From Closterium sp. NIES-65 (taxonomy: Eukaryota > Streptophyta > Zygnematophyceae > Desmidiales > Closteriaceae): a stretch of DNA of 64,000 bases. The position numbers were made by a program, and so were the translations under genes. The notes beneath the pieces were generated by a model. The model saw only the letters and a program-made list of their open reading frames with translations, did not search any database and was not told the origin of the DNA. This document shows, in pieces, positions 58,337 through 64,000 of the stretch; the first letter of the stretch is position 1; every line of letters starts with the position of its first letter. The stretch spans positions 4,588,001 to 4,652,000 of the forward strand of contig CANXME010002486.1 of the NCBI GenBank assembly GCA_948144175.1, in the 5' to 3' direction.

Positions 58337-59639
58337 GGGCAGCCGCATGCATCATAGACGTATGAGCGACGTCCATGACCATGCCAATGCGGCGCTCTGC
58401 AATCCCATTTTGCTGCGGTGAGTCCGGAAGCGTGAAGGTCTGCCGGATTCCTCGCGCACGACAGAAGGCACGCAGAAGGCCAGAGGAGAACTCTCCGCCT
58501 CTGTCCGAGTGCAGACGCAACACAGGAAAGTCCGAGCCAAAGCTCTGCCTGAGGTGGAGACGAGCCTCGCGGATCCAGTCGATCAGCACCTCAGTGACAT
58601 CACCCTTGCTGCGCAAGGGGAAGACTGTGGTGTAACGCAAGTAGTCGTCAACCACCAACAGGAAGTAGCGCTCGTGACCGAGTCCACGGACGCGGGCAGG
58701 GCCCCACACGTCCATGTGAAGTGTCTGCAACGGAGCCTCTGTCGGAGGAAACTGGGAGGAGTGAGGGGCAGCACGCTGGCGCCCCTCGACACAGGGGACA
58801 CATGCAGGGCCAGGGCCCTGAGGAAGGGGAGGGAGGGACCGGGGGAGACCAGAAACAAGAAGACGGGAGGCCATGCCTCTGAGCCGAAGCAGAGAGGGGT
58901 GGCCAAGGCGGTGGTGCCAGAGGAGAGTCTCGTGAGACAGACGGCGACACGAACAGGGGGCAGACTCAGGACCAGACCTGGACGCTGCAGCAAACACCTG
59001 ACCAGACGAAGGGACTCTACCAGACTCTGCACCGGGAGGAGAAGCAGTGGTCAGTGTGTACAGGCTCGACCCTGGCTGACGTGTAAACGTAGCCAGGTGG
59101 AGACCTGTGCTAGCCTCTGTGCAGTGTGTCACCCGCTGACGAGCAGGAGTGAACTGGTGGACACCCACATCCTGTAGGTCAGCACCACTTACCAGGTTCG
59201 TAGAGAACGAGGGGAGGTAAAGACCAGTCAGGGTGCCAGAGGGAGCCGCCGGACACGGGAGGACTGTGGAGAAATGAGACAGGACAGGACCCCCACAGGG
59301 GTCAGCCAGGGACACCGCAACAGGCCGACTAAGTGGCGTGAGAATGGTGCGGTCCCGAAAGAAGGAGCGAGACGCCCCAGAGTCAAGGGTGAAGGTGTGA
59401 GAGGCAGAAGCCGACACAGTACCTGAGAGGGCAGACTCACTAGCACCTGAGAGCACAGACGCACTGGCACCTAGAGCAGCAGCCTCACTGGCATCTGACA
59501 CTGCAGTACCAATGCCCGGGTCGGGCGGGAAACACCGGTAACAGTCATTATCATCACTAACAGTCACAGCATACATGGCAGCAAGGATAGCATCAAAGTC
59601 AAGATCAAACACAGCTACACCAGCCCTAGACAGCTCTCC
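58337..59639 (-). pseudogene. pol: Copia-VI protease and integrase
   Basis: Protease active site TFTLDSGASRSFFRD (about 59,380), integrase HHCC finger (LLWHHRLGHPS, CVPCVEG), core LHMDVWGPARV, LRLHSDRGGEFSSG, TLPDSPQQNGIAERR. The frame is lost near 58,337: Copia-IV has six G (plus strand) where Copia-VI has five, a one-base deletion. Confidence 0.85.
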
Positions 59640-60938
59640 CTAGCGGGGGATCTGAGAGGCCTCCGGAAACTGCTGGCGCCAAGCGTCGGTCAAGCGGGCA
59701 AAGAAGCGGCGAGCGGTGTGGGTGCCCCCACACTGCTCACCCGCGCGGTCGTCGGTGCGAAGGACGTAGGTGCAGGGACCGAACGCCCCACCACGCTGAC
59801 GCTGCGAGTACCACTCACGGAGCTGCTGAGGGGCGAGGAGGTCGCGAGAGCGCCGCTGCTGCTGCTGCTGCTGGTGCTGTCGCTGACCACCCCCAGTGCT
59901 GCTCCTCTGGGACGAGCCACTCCGACCACCTCCACCACCGCCACCCCCGCCTCCGCCGCTACCGCCGCCACCGCCACCCTCGCCCCCGCCGCTCCCACTG
60001 CCTCCTCCGCCACCACCTCCGCCGCCACCTCCGCCTCCACCGCCGCCACCAGTACCTCCACTCCCACCTCCACCCTCACCGCCACCCCCACTCCCCCCGC
60101 CGCCCCCACCTTCTCCGCCACCGCCCCCGCTAGCTCCACCCGCTCCCTTGCCCCCCTTGCTCCTGCCAGAGCGGCGCCTACCGGTGGGGGCAGACGCCGC
60201 ACCGACCGACTCTAAACCAACGAGGTCGGCCGCAGCAGCAGAGGCGACAGAGGGGAGCAGGGGGGAAGGAGAACACCCCTCAAAGATGGGGGTGCGCGGG
60301 TCACCACGAGAGGCCCCTACAGCGACTATGCTCTTCTCGGCCGCTAGCAGGGACTTCTCGAGGAGGTCGACAGTGAGGGTGGTGGGACAGACAGAGAGAA
60401 ACTGGTCCCTAACAGCACGAAGGGACTCAGGGAGACGGGTGACTAGAAAGTAGAGGGTGATGTACATGGGAGGGGGGTGTTCGGCGAGGAAGGCAGCAGG
60501 AAGCGCAGCTCGGTAGCGAGTGTCGCTAGCGCGAAGGTGGGTAAAGAGGTCAGTGACTGTGGGAAAGGCAGCAAGGTCAGGGAAGAGGTACGGTAGCATG
60601 AGGCGGCTCAGTGTAGCAGTGGAAGGGGAGGAGTAGCGTGCAACTACAGCGTCGTACAAGGCCTGAGCGGACTTGCACTGACTAAAGTGTGCACGCTCGG
60701 AGGAAGGGAGGTGGCGACGCACAGCAAGACGTGCAGCAGCATCGCGTGTGGCCCAGTTGGAGCGAACAGTGGGGTCAGCATCAGCAAGAGGGGCAGGGAC
60801 AGCGCCAGAGACAAAGTCAAAGAGAGAAACATCATCGATCGCATCGCACAGTAAGTACAGCTGCAGGTCCTCAATCCAGACTGCAAAGTCAATGGCGCGA
60901 CCCTCAGCGTCAAAAGCCAGGACACTGGGTGTGGCCAT
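59640..60938 (-). CDS. gag: Copia-VI gag
   Basis: 433 codons, ATG at 60,938 (MATPSVLAFDAEGRAIDFAV) to TAG at 59,640, where Copia-IV reads Trp (IPRWGEL), so the stop is a mutation. It has a UBN2-type capsid (60,430-60,900), a Gly/Ser-rich tract of about 100 residues (59,900-60,150) and the variant knuckle C-x13-C-x3-H-x4-F, whose last ligand Cys has become Phe. The frame is uninterrupted, but knuckle function is doubtful. Confidence 0.8.
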   Translation of the reverse strand: MATPSVLAFDAEGRAIDFAVWIEDLQLYLLCDAIDDVSLFDFVSGAVPAPLADADPTVRSNWATRDAAARLAVRRHLPSSERAHFSQCKSAQALYDAVVARYSSPSTATLSRLMLPYLFPDLAAFPTVTDLFTHLRASDTRYRAALPAAFLAEHPPPMYITLYFLVTRLPESLRAVRDQFLSVCPTTLTVDLLEKSLLAAEKSIVAVGASRGDPRTPIFEGCSPSPLLPSVASAAAADLVGLESVGAASAPTGRRRSGRSKGGKGAGGASGGGGGEGGGGGGSGGGGEGGGGSGGTGGGGGGGGGGGGGGGGGSGSGGGEGGGGGGSGGGGGGGGGGGRSGSSQRSSTGGGQRQHQQQQQQRRSRDLLAPQQLREWYSQRQRGGAFGPCTYVLRTDDRAGEQCGGTHTARRFFARLTDAWRQQFPEASQIPR

Positions 60939-61039
60939 TGTAGTAGCTGACAATCTCACCGGGCAGGAAGAGTCGGGAAGCACAGGGGCATAGCAACACG
61001 ACAGCACAGCAGCTGCGCCGGCCCAGGAGCAGCAGCAGC

Positions 61040-61800
61040 CCCACAGGAGTAGGAGCTCGGTACCTCAGGTTGCTTGGGCGGCTCGGGCGGCTGGGGCGGC
61101 GCGGGCGGCTCGAGCGGCTCGGGCGGCTCGGGCGGCTCGGGCGGCTCGGGCGGCTCGGGCGGCTCGGGCGGGTCTGCTGCACGGGCGGCTCGGGCGGCTC
61201 TGCTGCACGGGCGGCCCGTTCGGCTCGGGTGACGCGGGTGGCACGGGTGGCGCGGGCGTCGCGACGGGCGGCTCGTTGGCGGCTCGCGGGCGGCTGCACG
61301 GGCGGCTCACGGGCGGCTGCGGGCGGCTGCACGGGCGGCTCACGGGCGGCTGCGGGCGGCTGCACGGGCGGATCACGGACGGCGGCCTGGGCGGTCGCGG
61401 GCGGCTCACGCTGGGCGGCTGCACGGGCGGCTGCACGGGCGGCTGCACGGTCGGTTCGTCGGGCGGCGCACAGGCAGCTCACAGGCGGCTGCACGGGCGG
61501 CGCGGCGAGCTGCTGAGGGCGACGCACGGGCGGCGCACGGGCGGTGCGACGGGCGGCTCGCGGGTGTTGGGCGCTAGGGTGCTAGGGCGTTGACGGGCGG
61601 CGCTCAGGCCCTAGGGCGGGCGGCCGTCAGGCTCTAGGGCGGGCCGCGCTCGAGCTCTAGGGCGGGCAGCGCGCGGGCGCTAGGGCGGGCGGCGCTCAGG
61701 CTCTAGGGCGGGCGGCCGTCAGGCTCTAGGGTGGGCCGCGCTCAGGCGCTAGGGCAGGCAGCGCGCGGGCGTAGGGCGGGCGGCGCGCGAGCGTCTAGGG
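61040..61800 (-). repeat. GC-rich tandem-repeat leader of Copia-VI
   Basis: Short units based on GGGCGGCTCGGGCGGCTCGG and, further out, CTCTAGGGCGGGCGGC fill the space between gag and the primer-binding site. The Arg/Pro/Ala-rich frames on both strands here are not genes. Confidence 0.85.
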
Positions 61801-62067
61801 GCCGTTAGGGCAGATCGAAAAAAAAAAAGGAAGTAAGGGGGCCCGGAGCGCGCTCCGGGCAGAAATCAAGTTACGAGGTAGCGGAGGTGGGCCCTAAGAA
61901 CAGTTCCCACAGGGGAACCTGCTCGATACCATGAGAAGAAGTGAACGAGAATGAAATGACTATGAACGAAGTGAGTACAAATAGGAAACCCTAATTGTGT
62001 TGTACCCCCTATGGGATACCCCACTATAGCCTACACAAGTAAGTAAGCTATATGTCCTGACACCAAC

Positions 62068-63110
62068 AGGCGGCGCTCGGTGCTGCGGAGTCTGCTACCG
62101 TACCCGCCGCCACGAGCGGGCTCAGCGCGCTGACGCACCTCAGCATCACCAGGTCCGGTGCGCTCACCGCGCTGCCGGACTCCGTTGGCCAGCTGGGCCG
62201 CTTAAAAACGCTAACTATAGCGAGCGCCGTGTCAGCCGCGTTCCTCTCGTCAAACACTCTCAGCGGGCTGACCCGTCTGGAAGCGCTACGCATCTCCGAC
62301 TGCCCCCTCCTCGCCGCGCTCCCCGCGTCCCTCTGCACCCTTCCCCGCCTCCACACGCTCTCCCTCGCCAAATGCCCCACCCTCCGCACCCTCCCCGACG
62401 CCATAGGCCAGCTGCCCGCCCTCAAGCGCCTCTCCCTGAAAGACTGCTCCACGCTCGCCCGCCTCCCCGCGTCCCTCCCGCGCCTCCCTGCGCTCAAGTC
62501 GCTCGACATTGCTAGCTGCGCGCTGCTCACGCACCTCCCTGACAACTTCCGCCCGCTGCCTCGCCTCGCGCGCCTCTCTGTCCGCAACTGCCGCGCCTTC
62601 TCCCGCCTCCCCGCCTCGCTCTCCCGCCTGCCCGCCCTCCGCGTGCTCAAGCTCTCGTCTTGCTCGTCTCTCTCCGTGCTCCCCCCCGACCTCGCAGCCC
62701 TCCCCGCGCTGCACTCGCTGCTGCTGGACGGGTGCTCCGCGCTGGCGGAGCTGCCCGCAGAGCTGGCGCGCGCGCGGGGGCTGCGCCACGTGGACGTGCA
62801 CGGGTGCGGGGTGGTGTGGGAGGACGCGGAGGTGGGCGTGTGCGGGCGGCGAGTCCACGTGGAGCGGGGTCGACGCGAAGGGGACTTGAATGTGACTTGG
62901 ACGATGGCCAGAGACATTCAAGTTCAGTGCGCGGGGAGGGGGGGCGAGGAGGGAGAGGGCGGGGAGACAGAGGGAGGTGAGGCCGTGGAGGGAGGTCAAG
63001 GGGGGGCAGAAAGGGTAGGTGCGGCGAGAGGCGGGTTGGAGGGAGCAGTGGCAGCCTCACGAAGGGATCGAGAGGGGGTGAGGGAGGAGGAAGGGGAAGG
63101 TGTGGAGTAG
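62068..63110 (+). pseudogene. F-box/LRR gene, third segment and C-terminus
   Basis: Open from the Copia-VI insertion to TAG at 63,108. About nine LRRs of the L-P-x-x-L-x-x-L-x-x-L type (LRTLPDAIGQLPALKRLSLK; ARLPASLPRLPALKSLDIAS; SVLPPDLAALPALHSLLLDG), then a Gly/Glu/Arg-rich tail. Joining at CCAAC restores the frame with segment 2. This LRR type is common in plant resistance-like and F-box proteins. This segment by itself is intact; the pseudogene call rests on the gene as a whole. Confidence 0.8.
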
Positions 63111-63262
63111 GTGTTGTGGGGGAGGACGATAAGGTGGGAGAGGGTGAGATGAGGAAGCAAGGGAAGAGAGGAGGAATGCTAGGAGGGAGGAAAAGAGTGA
63201 GGGAAGGGCGATGGGAATTGGGGAGTTGGCGATGGGGGCATAGGGGGGAACCAGGTTAGGGA

Positions 63263-63609
63263 ATCTCAGAATCCCAACCACTAGACCATTGGGATAAAAG
63301 GGCTTGTTTCAGTAGCGGGTCAGTGCGCCCATAACCCCCCAGGCAAATGTGCCTGTAACCCTTCCCTAGGATCGATCGGGGATCACCAGTGGACCTCTGA
63401 CACCCCCCCGCACTGGGATGCCCGAAGTGCATACACCGGGATTCGAACCCGAGACCTTCGCTCTGATACCATCTCAGAATCCCAACCACTAGACCATTGG
63501 GATAAAGGGCTTGTTTCAGTAGCGGGTCAGTGCGCCCATAACCCCCCAGGCAAATGTGCCTGTAACCCTTCCCTAGGATCGATCGGGGATCACCAGTGGA
63601 CCTCTGACA
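63263..63609 (-). mobile_element. tRNA-derived SINE, tandem 208-bp unit (about 1.7 copies)
   Basis: On the minus strand an A-box-like TGGTCTAGTGGTTGGGATTC (about 63,500-63,480) is followed by a perfect B-box GGTTCGAATCC (about 63,450) and a GGTATCAGAGC stretch between them. A tail of about 110 bp leads to a second A-box at 63,300-63,263. The segment from 63,471 to 63,609 repeats 63,263-63,401. RNA polymerase III promoter elements and the tandem arrangement indicate a SINE. Confidence 0.75.
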
Positions 63610-64000
63610 GGGAAGAGGTCGGGGGAGAGGCTTGGGGAGAGGCTGGGGAGAGGCTGGGGAGAGGCTGGGGGAGAGGTGAAGTGGTGAGTGGGTGAGGGGA
63701 GGAGGGACGGAGTGAGGTGAGGGAGAGAGTGAGGTGAGGGAGGGAGGTTGAGCAGCAAGGGAATAGAATAACAGGGCGGACAGACTGAGATTGGTGAGGA
63801 TTGGGAGGGATGCTGCTGGTACCGTAATCCCCCGTATATAGGACCCCCCCCAGTTGTAGACCCCCGGGTCTATAATATGGACCCGGGTACTCTATTCGAG
63901 TACATCTGAGTTATACCCCCAAAATGGCCCCTAACATTATAAGACCCCCCACATCCTAGAGAAGTGTGGATTTTACAAACAGCCCGCACGAAGCGTGCAT
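63610..64000. other. Right edge: purine-rich repeat and unresolved repeat end
   Basis: 63,610-63,750 is GAGAGGCTGGG-type low-complexity DNA. 63,820-64,000 has a distinct style: TACCGTAATCCCCCGTATAT followed by runs of CCCCC and inverted ACCCGGGT words. It could be the terminal region of a DNA transposon continuing outside the window. No gene is seen. Confidence 0.4.

Larger units (their letters stand above)
54717..62062 (-). mobile_element. Copia-VI: full-length short-LTR copia element with identical LTRs
   Basis: LTRs 54,717-54,847 and 61,932-62,062 (131 bp each) are identical by eye. Perfect 5-bp duplication CCAAC (54,712-54,716 and 62,063-62,067). On the gene strand the LTR is TGTCAGGACATATAGC to TTCTTCTCA; the primer-binding region is TGGTATCGAGCAGG. 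Despite the recent insertion it has three nonsense codons (59,640; 56,588; 55,603) and one frameshift (about 58,337). Confidence 0.95.

Noticed and set aside
59900..60450. Pro-rich protein on the plus strand
   Set aside because: It is the antisense of the Gly/Ser-rich tract of Copia-VI gag.
63420..63505. A functional tRNA gene
   Set aside because: The A and B boxes are present, but the acceptor stem and anticodon arm do not form, and the unit is tandemly repeated with a non-tRNA tail.
1..64000. Bacterial operons, phage or plasmid genes
   Set aside because: No bacterial gene organisation is seen. Spliced exons and LTR elements indicate a eukaryotic nuclear genome.

Overview
The window is eukaryotic nuclear DNA. 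Host genes have GT-AG introns, the repeats are plant-type (Ty1/copia, a chromodomain Ty3/gypsy, hAT-like elements with 8-bp target duplications, a tRNA-derived SINE), and the two host genes are plant-type: a SKOR/GORK-like Shaker potassium channel and an F-box/LRR gene. Together with the GC-rich coding DNA this suggests the green lineage. A streptophyte alga (Zygnematophyceae such as Closterium) is my best guess, held weakly.

Layout. 1-19.0 kb is a nest of degenerate copia elements: Copia-I (1 to about 7.2 kb), then fragments of Copia-II on both sides of Copia-III, arranged as a 7.64-kb tandem duplication. Five small TIR elements lie inside them, one nested in another. 19.37-41.05 kb (minus strand) holds thirteen exons of the potassium channel. 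Their phases join into 709 open codons, covering the N-terminus, S1-S6, the pore (TIGYGD), C-linker and cyclic-nucleotide-binding domain. The 3' end is open; the ankyrin/KHA part usual for the family is not visible. Intron 1 holds a 7.5-kb chromovirus (32,588-40,101) abutting a truncated copy of itself. 41.8-49.25 kb is Copia-IV (minus). 49.46-63.11 kb is a plus-strand F-box/LRR gene, head-to-head with the channel. It is broken by one stop near each end of its F-box region, two frameshifts and two copia insertions (Copia-V, Copia-VI); removing each insertion plus one target duplication restores the reading frame across the site. A tandem SINE and unresolved repeat DNA fill the right edge.

Main discovery candidate. 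The channel introns are built from copies of their own splice junctions. After exons 1, 2, 6, 7, 12 and 13 the intron starts with a tandem array whose unit carries the exon end plus its 5' splice site; unit lengths are 16, about 21, 40, 37, 17 and 32 bp. The array behind the pore exon has about 37 copies over 1.4 kb. Exons 2, 3, 6, 9, 10 and 11 have ladders of decaying copies of the acceptor plus exon start on the upstream side. I know no named class for this. It resembles intron growth by repeated tandem duplication of splice junctions and deserves transcript-level checking.

None of the mobile-element reading frames is intact. Copia-VI has two identical 131-bp LTRs and a perfect 5-bp target duplication, yet carries three nonsense mutations and a frameshift, which suggests mobilisation by proteins supplied from elsewhere.
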